Assembly (NCBI GenBank): GCA_035771175.1
Contig: JAYMFD010002485.1
Coordinates: forward strand, 1 to 64,000
Length of the DNA stretch: 64,000 bases
Direction: 5' to 3'
Origin: Paratinospora sagittata
Lineage: Eukaryota; Streptophyta; Magnoliopsida; Ranunculales; Menispermaceae
A program made the position numbers and the translations under genes. The notes below the pieces were generated by a model. The model did no database searches. It was not told the DNA's origin and saw nothing but the letters and a program-made list of their open reading frames with translations. Below, piece after piece: positions 8,990 to 22,400 of this stretch (position 1 is the stretch's first letter; each line of letters begins with the position of its first letter).

Positions 8990-11722
8990 CGGAATAGATG
9001 GAACTCCGTTCCAATATCCCGGTGAATTTTTGACCCCCAAATCTCAAATTTTGGTTTAAATGAACTAAATTTACTTAGAAAATGTGTTTGAGGCAATCGC
9101 GATCAATCCACCGGATTGCTTTCTCCACCTACTCTTTAAGCGAGTCCCAATATCCTTCTATCAACCCCCCAGAATAGATGGAACTCCGTTCGAATATCCT
9201 GATGAATTTTTGACCCCTAAATATCAAATTTTGGTTTAAATGAACTAAATTTACTTAGAAAATGTGTTCGAGGCAATCGCGACCAATCCACCAGATTGCT
9301 TTCTCCACCAACTCTTTGAGCGAGTCCCAATATCCTTCTAGGAAGCCCCGGAATAGAGGGAACTCCGTTCGAACATCCCGATGAATTTTTGACCCCCAAA
9401 TCTCAAATTTTGGTTTAAATGAACTAAATTTACTTAGAAATGTGTTTGAGGCAATCGCGATCAATCCACCAGATTGCTTTCTCCACCTACTCTTTAAGCG
9501 AGTTCCAATATCCTTCTAGCAACCCCCCAGAATAGAGGGAACTCCGTTCGAACATCCCGATGAATTTTTGACCCCTAAATATCAAATTTTGGTTTAAATG
9601 AACTAAATTTACTTAGAAAATGTGTTCGAGGCAATCGCTACCAATCCACCAGATTGCTTTCTCCACCAACTCTTTGAGCGAGTCCCAATATCCTTCTAGG
9701 AAGCCTCGGAATAGATGGAACTCCGTTCCAATATCCCGGTGAATTTTTGACCCCCAAATCTCAAATTTTGGTTTAAATGAACTAAATTTACTTAGAAAAT
9801 GTGTTTGAGGCAATCGCGATCAATCCACCGGATTGCTTTCTCCACCTACTCTTTAAGCGAGTCCCAATATCCTTCTATCAACCCCCCAGAATAGATGGAA
9901 CTCCGTTCGAATATCCTGATGAATTTTTGACCCCTAAATATCAAATTTTGGTTTAAATGAACTAAATTTACTTAGAAAATGTGTTCGAGGCAATCGCTAC
10001 CAATCCACCAGATTGCTTTCTCCACCAACTCTTTGAGCGAGTCCCAATATCCTTCTAGGAAGCCCCGGAATAGATGGAACTCCGTTCCAATATCCCGGTG
10101 AATTTTTGACCCCCAAATCTCAAATTTTGGTTTAAATGAACTAAATTTACTTAGAAATGTGTTTGAGGCAATCGCGATCAATCCACCAGATTGCTTTCTC
10201 CACCTACTCTTTAAGCGAGTTCCAATATCGTTCTAGCAACCCCCCAGAATAGAGGGAACTCCGTTCGAACATCCCGATGAATTTTTGACCCCTAAATATC
10301 AAATTTTGGTTTAAATGAACTAAATTTACTTAGAAAATGTGTTCGAGGCAATCGCTACCAATCCACCAGATTGCTTTCTCCACCAACTCTTTGAGCGAGT
10401 CCCAATATCCTTTTAGGAAGCCCCAGAATAGATGGAACTCCATTCCAATATCCCGGCGAATTTTTGACCCCCAAATCTCAAATTTTGGTTTAAATGAACT
10501 AAATTTACTTAGAAAATGTGTTGGAGGCAATCGCGATCAATCCACCGTATTGCTTTCTCCACCTACTCTTTAAGCGAGTCCCAATATCCTTCTAGCAACC
10601 CCCCAGAATAGATGGAACTCCGTTCGAACATCCCGATGACTTTTTGACCCCTAAATATCAAATTTTGGTTTAAATGAACTAAATTTACTTAGAAAATGTG
10701 TTCGAGGCAATCGCTACCAATCCACCAGATTGCTTTCTCCACCAACTCTTTGAGCGAGTCCCAATATCCTTCTTGGAAGCCCCGGAATAGATGGAACTCC
10801 GTTCCAATATCCCGATGAATTTTTGACCCCCAAATCTCAAATTTTGGTTTAAATGAACTAAATTTACTTAGAAAATGTGTTGGAGGCAATCGCGATCAAT
10901 CCACCGGATTGCTTTCTCCACCTACTCTTTAAGCGAGTCCCAATATCCTTCTATCAACCCCCCAGAATAGATGGAATTCCGTTCGAATATCCCGATGAAT
11001 TTTTGACCCCTAAATATCAAATTTTGGTTTAAATGAACTAAATTTACTTAGAAAATGTGTTCGAGGCAATCGCTACCAATCCACCAGATTGCTTTCTCCA
11101 CCAACTCTTTGAGCGAGTCCCAATATCCTTCTAGGAAGCCCCGGAATAGATGGAACTCCGTTCCAATATCCCGGTGAATTTTTGAGCCCCAAATCTCAAA
11201 TTTTGGTTTAAATGAACTAAATTTACTTAGAAATGTGTTTGAGGCAATCGCGATCAATCCACCAGATTGCTTTCTCCACCTACTCTTTAAGCGAGTTCCA
11301 ATATCCTTCTAGCAACCCCCCAGAATAGAGGGAACTCCGTTCGAACATCCCGATGAATTTTTGACCCCTAAATATCAAATTTTGGTTTAAATGAACTAAA
11401 TTTACTTAGAAAATGTGTTTGAGGCAATCGTTACCAATCCACCAGATTGCTTTCTCCACCAACTCTTTGAGCGAGTCCCAATATCCTTCTAGGAATCCCC
11501 AGAATAGATGGAACTCCGTTCCAATATCCCGGAGAATTTTTGACCCCTAAATATCAAATTTTGTTTTAAATGAACTAAATTTACTTAGAAAATGTGTTTG
11601 AGGCAACCGCGACCAATCCACCATATTGCTTTCTCCACCAACTCTTTGAGCGAGTCCCAATATCCTTCTAGGAAGCCCCGGAATAGATGGAACTCCGTTC
11701 CAATATCCCGGTGAATTTTTGA
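8990..11722. repeat. 3,585-bp tandem duplication, copy 2 (partial)
   Basis: Follows copy 1 directly and matches 5405-8137. The match ends where copy 2 reads TTTTGAGCCCC (11723 G) and copy 1 reads TTTTGACCCCC (8138 C), so the last part was replaced by another block. A private C-to-G change (TATCGTTCTAG) lies at 10230. Confidence 0.86.
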
Positions 11723-12190
11723 GCCCCAAATCTCAAATTTTGGTTTAAATGAACTAAATTTACTTAGAAATGTGTTTGAGGCAATCGCGATCAATCCACC
11801 AGATTGCTTTCTCCACCTACTCTTTAAGCGAGTTCCAATATCCTTCTAGCAACCCCCCAGAATAGAGGGAACTCCGTTCGAACATCCCGATGAATTTTTG
11901 ACCCCTAAATATCAAATTTTGGTTTAAATGAACTAAATTTACTTAGAAAATGTGTTCGAGGCAATCGCTACCAATCCACCAGATTGCTTTCTCCACCAAC
12001 TCTTTGAGCGAGTCCCAATATCCTTTTAGGAAGCCCCAGAATAGATGGAACTCCATTCCAATATCCCGGTGAATTTTTGACCCCCAAATCTCAAATTTTG
12101 GTTTAAATGAACTAAATTTACTTAGAAAATGTGTTGGAGGCAATCGCGATCAATCCACCGTATTGCTTTCTCCACCTACTCTTTAAGCGA

Positions 12191-12550
12191 GTCCCAATAT
12201 CCTTCTAGCAACCCCCCAGAATAGAGGGAACTCCGTTCGAACATCCCGATGACTTTTTGACCCCTAAATATCAAATTTTGGTTTAAATGAACTAAATTTA
12301 CTTAGAAAATGTGTTCGAGGCAATCGCTACCAATCCACCAGATTGCTTTCTCCACCAACTCTTTGAGCGAGTCCCAATATCCTTCTATCAACCCCCCAGA
12401 ATAGATGGAACTCCGTTCGAACATCCCGATGACTTTTTGACCCCTAAATATCAAATTTTGGTTTAAATGAACTAAATTTACTTAGAAAATGTGTTCGAGG
12501 CAATCGCTACCAATCCACCAGATTGCTTTCTCCACCAACTCTTTGAGCGA
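12191..12550. repeat. Single-monomer tandem duplication
   Basis: Two consecutive 180-bp monomers (12191-12370 and 12371-12550) are nearly identical A-type units, both with GATGACTTTTT and the TTCGAGGCAATCGCTACC tail, so A-B alternation is broken here. They differ mainly in TAGCAA/AGAGGG versus TATCAA/AGATGG. This looks like a one-unit slip by unequal exchange, with the second head taken from another A subfamily. Confidence 0.8.
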
Positions 12551-12909
12551 GTCCCAATATCCTTCTAGGAAGCCCCGGAATAGATGGAACTCCGTTCCAA
12601 TATCCCGATGAATTTTTGACCCCCAAATCTCAAATTTTGGTTTAAATGAACTAAATTTACTTAGAAAATGTGTTGGAGGCAATCGCGATCAATCCACCGC
12701 ATTGCTTTCTCCACCTACTCTTTAAGCGAGTCCCAATATCCTTCTATCAACCCCCCAGAATAGATGGAATTCCGTTCGAATATCCCGATGAATTTTTGAC
12801 CCCTAAATATCAAATTTTGGTTTAAATGAACTAAATTTACTTAGAAAATGTGTTCGAGGCAATCGCTACCAATCCACCAGATTGCTTTCTCCACCAACTC
12901 TTTGAGCGA

Positions 12910-13088
12910 GTCCCAATATCCTTCTAGGAAGCCCCGGAATAGATGGAACTCCGTTCCAATATCCCGGAGAATTTTTGACCCCTAAATATCAAATTTTGTT
13001 TTAAATGAACTAAATTTACTTAGAAAATGTGTTTGAGGCAACCGCGACCAATCCACCAGATTGCTTTCTCCACCAACTCTTTGAGCGA
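12910..13088. repeat. Hybrid monomer: B head, C1 tail
   Basis: Starts with the B head GGAAGCCCCGGAATAG but continues with the C1 signature CCCGGAG, GACCCCTAAATATC and TTTTGTTTTAAATG. The switch falls within the ~30 bases between the CCGG and the CCCGGAG. This is the expected product of an exchange inside a monomer. Confidence 0.8.
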
Positions 13089-16000
13089 GTCCCAATATCC
13101 TTCTAGGAAGCCCCGGAATAGATGGAACTCCGTTCCAATATCCCGGTGAATTTTTGACCCCCAAATCTCAAATTTTGGTTTAAATGAACTAAATTTACTT
13201 AGAAAATGTGTTTCAGGCAATCGCGATCAATCCACCAGATTGCTTTCTCCACCTACTCTTTAAGCGAGTTCCAATATCCTTCTAGCAACCCCCCAGAATA
13301 GATGGAACTCCGTTCGAACATCCCGATGACTTTTTGACCCCTAAATATCAAATTTTGGTTTAAATGAACTAAATTTACTTAGAAAATGTGTTTGAGGCAA
13401 TCGCTACCTATCCACCAGATTGCTTTCTCCACCAACTCTTTGAGCGAGTCCCAATATCCTTCTAGGAAGCCCCGGAATAGATGGAACTCCGTTCCCATAT
13501 CCCGGTGAATTTTTGACCCCCAAATCTCAAATTTTGGTTTAAATGAACTAAATTTACTTAAAAAATGTGTTTGAGGCAATCGCGATCAATCCACCGGATT
13601 GCTTTCTCCACCTACTCTTTAAGCGAGTTCCAATATCCTTCTATCAACCCCCCAGAATAGATGGAACTCCGTTCGAATATCCCGATGAATTTTTGACCCC
13701 TAAATATCAAATTTTGGTTTAAATGAAGTAAATTTACTTAGAAAATGTGTTCGAGGCAATCGCTACCAATCCACCAGATTGCTTTCTCCACCAACTCTTT
13801 GAGCGAGTCCCAATATCCTTCTAGGAAGCCTCGGAATAGATGGAACTCCGTTCCAATATCCCGGTGAATTTTTGACCCCCAAATCTCAAATTTTGGTTTA
13901 AATGAACTAAATTTACTTAGAAAATGTGTTGGAGGCAATCGCGATCAATCCACCGTATTGCTTTCTCCACCTACTCTTTAAGCGAGTCCCAATATCCTTC
14001 TAGCAACCCCCCAGAATAGATGGAACTCCGTTCGAACATCCCGATGACTTTTTGACCCCTAAATATCAAATTTTGGTTTAAATGAACTAAATTTACTTAG
14101 AAAATGTGTTCGAGGCAATCGCTACAAATCCACCAGATTGCTTTCTCCACCAACTCTTTGAGCGAGTCCCAATATCCTTCTCGGAAGCCCCGGAATAGAT
14201 GGAACTCCGATCCAATATCCCGATGAATTTTTGACCCCCAAATCTCAAATTTTGGTTTAAATGAACTAAATTTACTTAGAAAATGTGTTGGAGGCAATCG
14301 CGATCAATCCACCGGATTGCTTTCTCCACCTACTCTTTAAGCGAGTCCCAATATCCTTCTATCAACCCCCCAGAATAGATGGAATTCCGTTCGAATATCC
14401 CGATGAATTTTTGACCCCTAAATATCAAATTTTGGTTTAAATGAACTAAATTTACTTAGAAAATGTGTTCGAGGCAATCGCTACCAATCCACCAGATTGC
14501 TTTCTCCACCAACTCTTTGAGCGAGTCCCAATATCCTTCTAGGAAGCCCCGGAATAGATGGAACTCCGTTCCAATATCCCGGTGAATTTTTGAGCCCCAA
14601 ATCTCAAATTTTGGTTTAAATGAACAAAATTTACTTAGAAATGTGTTTGAGGCAATCGCGATCAATCCACCAGATTGCTTTCTCCACCTACTCTTTAAGC
14701 GAGTTCCAATATCCTTCTAGCAACCCCCCAGAATAGAGGGAACTCCGTTCGAACATCCCGATGAATTTTTGACCCCTAAATATCAAATTTTGGTTTAAAT
14801 GAACTAAATTTACTTAGAAAATGTGTTTGAGGCAATCGTTACCAATCCACCAGATTGCTTTCTCCACCAACTCTTTGAGCGAGTCCCAATATCCTTCTAG
14901 GAATCCCCAGAATAGATGGAACTCCGTTCCAATATCCCGGAGAATTTTTGACCCCTAAATATCAAATTTTGTTTTAAATGAACTAAATTTACTTAGAAAA
15001 TGTGTTTGAGGCAACCGCGGCCAATCCACCAGATTGCTTTCTCCACCAACTCTTTGAGCGAGTCCCAATATCCTTCTAGGAAGCCCCGGAATAGATGGAA
15101 CTCCGTTCCAATATCCCAGTGAATTTTTGACCCCCAAATCTCAAATTTTGGTTTAAATGAACTAAATTTACTTAGAAAATGTGTTTCAGGCAATCGCGAT
15201 CAATCCACCAGATTGCTTTCTCCACCTACTCTTTAAGCGAGTTCCAATATCCTTCTAGCAACCCCCCAGAATAGATGGAACTCCGTTCGAACATCCCGAT
15301 GACTTTTTGACCCCTAAATATCAAATTTTGCTTTAAATGAACTAAATTTACTTAGAAAATGTGTTTGAGGCAATCGCTACCAATCCACCAGATTGCTTTC
15401 TCCACCAACTCTTTGAGCGAGTCCCAATATCCTTCTAGGAAGCCCCGGAATAGATGGAACTCCGTTCCAATATCCCGGTGAATTTTTGACCCCCAAATCT
15501 CAAATTTTGGTTTAAATGAACTAAATTTACTTAGAAAATGTGTTTGAGGCAATCGCGATCAATCCACCAGATTGCTTTCTCCACCTACTCTTTAAGCGAG
15601 TTCCAATATCCTTCTAGCAACCCCCCAGAATAGATGGAACTCTGTTCGAACATCCCGATGAATTTTTGACCCCTAAATATGAAAATTTGCTTTAAATGAA
15701 CTAAATTTACTTAGAAAATGTGTTTGAGGCAATCGCTACCAATCCACCAGATTGCTTTCTCCACCAACTCTTTGAGCGAGTCCCAATATCCTTCTAGGAA
15801 TCCTCAGAATAGATGGAACTCCGTTCCAATATCCCGAAGAATTTTTGACCCCTAAATATCAAATTTTCTTTTAAATGAACTAAATTTACTTAGAAAATGT
15901 GTTTAAGGCAATCGCGACCAATCCACCAGATTGCTTTCTCCACCAACTCTTTGAGCGAGTCCCAATATCCTTCTAGGAAGCCCCGGAATAGATGGAACTC

Positions 16001-16496
16001 CGTTCCAATATCCCGGTGAATTTTTGACCCCCAAATCTCAAATTTTGGTTTAAATGAACTAAATTTACTTAAAAAATGTGTTTGAGGCAATCGCGATCAA
16101 TCCACCGGATTGCTTTCTCCACCTACTCTTTAAGCGAGTCCCAATATCCTTCTATCAACCCCCCAGAATAGATGGAACTCCGTTCGAATATCCCGATGAA
16201 TTTTTGACCCCTAAATATCAAATTTTGGTTTAAATGAACTAAATTTACTTAGAAAATGTGTTCGAGGCAATCGCTACCAATCCACCAGATTGCTTTCTCC
16301 ACCAACTCTTTGAGCGAGTCCCAATATCCTTCTAGGAAGCCTCGGAATAGATGGAACTCCGTTCCAATATCACGGTGAATTTTTGACCCCCAAATCTCAA
16401 ATTTTGGTTTAAATGAACTAAATTTACTTAGAAAATGTGTTTGAGGCAATCGCGATCAATCCACCGGATTGCTTTCTCCACCTACTCTTTAAGCGA

Positions 16497-19400
16497 GTCC
16501 CAATATCCTTCTATCAACCCCCCAGAATAGATGGAACTCCGTTCGAATATCCTGATGAATTTTTGACCCCTAAATATCAAATTTTGGTTTAAATGAACTA
16601 AATTTACTTAGAAAATGTGTTCGAGGCAATCGCTACCAATCCACCAGATTGCTTTCTCCACCAACTCTTTGAGCGAGTCCCAATATCCTTCTAGGAAGCC
16701 CCGGAATAGATGGAACTCCGTTCCAATATCCCGGTGAATTTTTGACCCCCAAATCTCAAATTTTGGTTTAAATGAACTAAATTTACTTAGAAATGTGTTT
16801 GAGGCAATCGCGATCAATCCACCAGATTGCTTTCTCCACCTACTCTTTAAGCGAGTTCCAATATCCTTCTAGCAACCCCCCAGAATAGAGGGAACTCCGT
16901 TCGAACATCCCGATGAATTTTTGACCCCTAAATATCAAATTTTGGTTTAAATGAACTAAATTTACTTAGAAAATGTGTTCGAGGCAATCGCTACCAATCC
17001 ACCAGATTGCTTTCTCCACCAACTCTTTGAGCGAGTCCCAATATCCTTTTAGGAAGCCCCAGAATAGATGGAACTCCATTCCAATATCCCGGTGAATTTT
17101 TGACCCCCAAATCTCAAATTTTGGTTTAAATGAACTAAATTTACTTAGAAGATGTGTTGGAGGCAATCGCGATCAATCCACCGTATTGCTTTCTCCACCT
17201 ACTCTTTAAGCGAGTCCCAATATCCTTCTAGCAACCCCCCAGAATAGATGGAACTCCGTTCGAACATCCCGATGACTTTTTGACCCCTAAATATCAAATT
17301 TTGGTTTAAATGAACTAAATTTACTTAGAAAATGTGTTCGAGGCAATCGCTACCAATCCACCAGATTGCTTTCTCCACCAACTCTTTGAGCGAGTCCCAA
17401 TATCCTTCTAGGAAGCCCCGGAATAGATGGAACTCCGTTCCAATATCCCGATGAATTTTTGACCCCCAAATCTCAAATTTTGGTTTAAATGAACTAAATT
17501 TACTTAGAAAATGTGTTGGAGGCAATCGCGATCAATCCACCGGATTGCTTTCTCCACCTACTCTTTAAGCGAGTCCCAATATCCTTCTATCAACCCCCCA
17601 GAATAGATGGAATTCCGTTCGAATATCCCGATGAATTTTTGACCCCTAAATATCAAATTTTGGTTTAAATGAACTAAATTTACTTAGAAAATGTGTTCGA
17701 GGCAACCGCTACCAATCCACCAGATTGCTTTCTCCACCAACTCTTTGAGCGAGTCCCAATATCCTTCTAGGAAGCCCCGGAATAGATGGAACTCCGTTCC
17801 AATATCCCGGTGAATTTTTGAGCCCCAAATCTCAAATTTTGGTTTAAATGAACAAAATTTACTTAGAAATGTGTTTGAGGCAATCGCGATCAATCCACCA
17901 GATTGCTTTCTCCACCTACTCTTTAAGCGAGTTCCAATATCCTTCTAGCAACCCCCCAGAATATAGGGAACTCCGTTCGAACATCCCGATGAATTTTTGA
18001 CCCCTAAATATCAAATTTTGGTTTAAATGAACTAAATTTACTTAGAAAATGTGTTTGAGGCAATCGTTACCAATCCACCAGATTGCTTTCTCCACCAACT
18101 CTTTGAGCGAGTCCCAATATCCTTCTAGGAATCCCCAGAATAGATGGAACTCCGTTCCAATATCCCGGAGAATTTTTGACCCCTAAATATCAAATTTTGT
18201 TTTAAATGAACTAAATTTACTTAGAAAATGTGTTTGAGGCAACCGCGGCCAATCCACCAGATTGCTTTCTCCACCAACTCTTTGAGCGAGTCCCAATATC
18301 CTTCTAGGAAGCCCCGGAATAGATGGAACTCCGTTCCAATATCCCGATGAATTTTTGACCCCCAAATCTCAAATTTTGGTTTAAATGAACTAAATTTACT
18401 TAGAAAATGTGTTGGAGGCAATCGCGATCAATCCACCGGATTGCTTTCTCCACCTACTCTTTAAGCGAGTCCCAATATCCTTCTATCAACCCCCCAGAAT
18501 AGATGGAATTCCGTTCGAACATCCCGATGAATTTTTGACCCCTAAATATCAAATTTTGGTTTAAATGAACTAAATTTACTTAGAAAATGTGTTCGAGGCA
18601 ATCGCTACCAATCCACCAGATTGCTTTCTCCACCAACTCTTTGAGCGAGTCCCAATATCCTTCTAGGAAGCCTCGGAATAGATGGAACTCCGTTCCAATA
18701 TCCCGGTGAATTTTTGACCCCCAAATCTCAAATTTTGGTTTAAATGAACTAAATTTACTTAGAAAATGTGTTTGAGGCAATCGCGATCAATCCACCGGAT
18801 TGCTTTCTCCACCTACTCTTTAAGCGAGTTCCAATATCCTTCTATCAACCCCCCAGAATAGATGGAACTCCGTTCGAATATCCTGATGAATTTTTGACCC
18901 CTAAATATCAAATTTTGGTTTAAATGAACTAAATTTACTTAGAAAATGTGTTCGAGGCAATCGCTACCAATCCACCAGATTGCTTTCTCCACCAACTCTT
19001 TGAGCGAGTCCCAATATCCTTCTAGGAAGCCCCGGAATAGATGGAACTCCGTTCCAATATCCCGGTGAATTTTTGACCCCAAAATCTCAAATTTTGGTTT
19101 AAATGAACTAAATTTACTTAGAAATGTGTTTGAGGCAATCGCGATCAATCCACCAGATTGCTTTCTCCACCTACTCTTTAAGCGAGTTCCAATATCCTTC
19201 TAGCAACCCCCCAGAATAGAGGGAACTCCGTTCGAACATCCCGATGAATTTTTGACCCCTAAATATCAAATTTTGGTTTAAATGAACTAAATTTACTTAG
19301 AAAATGTGTTCGAGGCAATCGCTACCAATCCACCAGATTGCTTTCTCCACCAACTCTTTGAGCGAGTCCCAATATCCTTTTAGGAAGCCCCAGAATAGAT

Positions 19401-22400
19401 GGAACTCCATTCCAATATCCCGGTGAATTTTTGACCCCCAAATCTCAAATTTTGGTTTAAATGAACTAAATTTACTTAGAAAATGTGTTGGAGGCAATCG
19501 CGATCAATCCACCGTATTGCTTTCTCCACCTACTCTTTAAGCGAGTCCCAATATCCTTCTAGCAACCCCCCAGAATAGATGGAACTCCGTTCGAACATCC
19601 CGATGACTTTTTGACCCCTAAATATCAAATTTTGGTTTAAATGAACTAAATTTACTTAGAAAATGTGTTCGAGGCAATCGCTACCAATCCACCAGATTGC
19701 TTTCTCCACCAACTCTTTGAGCGAGTCCCAATATCCTTCTAGGAAGCCCCGGAATAGATGGAACTCCGTTCCAATATCCCGATGAATTTTTGACCCCCAA
19801 ATCTCAAATTTTGGTTTAAATGAACTAAATTTACTTAGAAAATGTGTTGGAGGCAATCGCGATCAATCCACCGGATTGCTTTCTCCACCTACTCTTTAAG
19901 CGAGTCCCAATATCCTTCTATCAACCCCCCAGAATAGATGGAATTCCGTTCGAACATCCCGATGAATTTTTGACCCCTAAATATCAAATTTTGGTTTAAA
20001 TGAACTAAATTTACTTAGAAAATGTGTTTGAGGCAATCGTTACCAATCCACCAGATTGCTTTCTCCACCACCTCTTTGAGCGAGTCCCAATATCCTTCTA
20101 GGAATCCCCAGAATAGATGGAACTCCGTTCCAATATCCCGGAGAATTTTTGACCCCTAAATATCAAATTTTATTTTAAATGAACTAAATTTACTTAGAGA
20201 ATGTGTTTGAGGCAACCGCGGCCAATCCACCAGATTGCTTTCTCCACCAACTCTTTGAGCGAGTCCCAATATCCTTCTAGGAAGCCCCGGAATAGATGGA
20301 ACTCCGTTCCAATATCCCGATGAATTTTTGACCCCCAAATCTCAAATTTTGGTTTAAATGAACTAAATTTACTTAGAAAATGTGTTGGAGGCAATCGCGA
20401 TCAATCCACCGGATTGCTTTCTCCACCTACTCTTTAAGCGAGTCCCAATATCCTTCTATCAACCCCCCAGAATAGATGGAATTCCGTTCGAACATCCCGA
20501 TGAATTTTTGACCCCTAAATATCAAATTTTGGTTTAAATGAACTAAATTTACTTAGAAAATGTGTTCGAGGCAATCGCTACCAATCCACCAGATTGCTTT
20601 CTCCACCAACTCTTTGAGCGAGTCCCAATATCCTTCTAGGAAGCCCCGGAATAGATGGAACTCCGTTCCAATATCCCGGTGAATTTTTGACCCCCAAATC
20701 TCAAATTTTGGTTTAAATGAACTAAATTTACTTAGAAATGTGTTTCAGGCAATCGCGATCAATCCACCAGATTGCTTTCTCCACCTACTCTTTAAGCGAG
20801 TTCCAATATCCTTCTAGCAACCCCCCAGAATAGATGGAACTCCGTTCGAACATCCCGATGACTTTTTGACCCCTAAATATCAAAATTTGGTTTAAATGAA
20901 CTAAATTTACTTAGAAAATGTGTTTGAGGCAATCGCTACCAATCCACCAGATTGCTTTCTCCACCAACTCTTTGAGCGAGTCCCAATATCCTTCTAGGAA
21001 GCCCCGGAATAGGTGGAACTCCGTTCCAATATCCCGGTGAATTTTTGACCCCCAAATCTCAAATTTTGGTTTAAATGAACTAAATTTACTTAGAAATGTG
21101 TTTGAGGCAATCGCGATCAATCCACCAGATTGCTTTCTCCACCTACTCTTTAAGCGAGTTCCAATATCCTTCTAGCAACCCCCCAGAATAGAGGGAACTC
21201 CGTTCGAACATCCCGATGAATTTTTGACCCCTAAATATCAAATTTTGGTTTAAATGAACTAAATTTACTTAGAAAATGTGTTTGAGGCAATCGTTACCAA
21301 TCCACCAGATTGCATTCTCCACCAACTCTTTGAGCGAGTCCCAATATCCTTCTAGGAATCCTCAGAATAGATGGAACTCCGTTCCAATATCCCGAAGAAT
21401 TTTTGACCCCTAAATATCAAATTTTCTTTTAAATGAACTAAATTTACTTAGAAAATGTGTTTAAGGCAATCGCGACCAATCCACCAGATTGCTTTCTCCA
21501 CCAACTCTTTGAGCGAGTCCCAATATCCTTCTAGGAAGCCCCGGAATAGATGGAACTCCGTTCCAATATCCCGGTGAATTTTTGACCCCCAAATCTCAAA
21601 TTTTGGTTTAAATGAACTAAATTTACTTAAAAAATGTGTTTGAGGCAATCGCGATCAATCCACCGGATTGCTTTCTCCACCTACTCTTTAAGCGAGTCCC
21701 AATATCCTTCTATCAACCCCCCAGAATAGATGGAACTCCGTTCGAATATCCCGATGAATTTTTGACCCCTAAATATCAAATTTTGGTTTAAATGAACTAA
21801 ATTTACTTAGAAAATGTGTTCGAGGCAATCGCTACCAATCCACCAGATTGCTTTCTCCACCAACTCTTTGAGCGAGTCCCAATATCCTTCTAGGAAGCCT
21901 CGGAATAGATGGAACTCCGTTCCAATATCCCGGTGAATTTTTGACCCCCAAATCTCAAATTTTGGTTTAAATGAACTAAATTTACTTAGAAAATGTGTTT
22001 GAGGCAATCGCGATCAATCCACCGGATTGCTTTCTCCACCTACTCTTTAAGCGAGTCCCAATATCCTTCTATCAACCCCCCAGAATAGATGGAACTCCGT
22101 TCGAATATCCTGATGAATTTTTGACCCCTAAATATCAAATTTTGGTTTAAATGAACTAAATTTACTTAGAAAATGTGTTCGAGGCAATCGCGACCAATCC
22201 ACCAGATTGCTTTCTCCACCAACTCTTTGAGCGAGTCCCAATATCCTTCTAGGAAGCCCCGGAATAGAGGGAACTCCGTTCGAACATCCCGATGAATTTT
22301 TGACCCCCAAATCTCAAATTTTGGTTTAAATGAACTAAATTTACTTAGAAATGTGTTTGAGGCAATCGCGATCAATCCACCAGATTGCTTTCTCCACCTA

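Larger units (their letters stand above)
1..9077. repeat. 16,496-bp higher-order duplication, first visible copy
   Basis: Bases 1-9077 match 16497-25573 monomer for monomer, including rare variants such as AGAAGATGTG near 653/17149, AATATAGGG near 1465/17961, ACAAAATTTAC near 1357/17853 and AGAGAATGTG near 3701/20197. The offset equals 92 monomers. The copies separate at 9078 (G) versus 25574 (A), where the nested 3,585-bp duplication diverts the first copy. The left end lies outside the window. Differences I found by eye are 3575/20071, 3676/20172, 4818/21314, an extra A near 8299, and a C-to-T plus one-base deletion at 8887-8889. Confidence 0.9.
11723..16496. repeat. Mosaic block between the two 16.5-kb copies
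   Basis: Built only of A, B and C monomers but not a simple copy of one block. Roughly 13.85-15.12 kb matches 0.58-1.85 kb (offset 13,268 bp, 74 monomers), and 15.3-16.5 kb matches 4.4-5.56 kb (offset about 10,938 bp, 61 monomers). Private substitutions lie in the monomers at 14097-14297 (CTACAAATCC, TTCTCGG, CCGATCC), and CCCATATCC lies near 13494. Confidence 0.8.
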
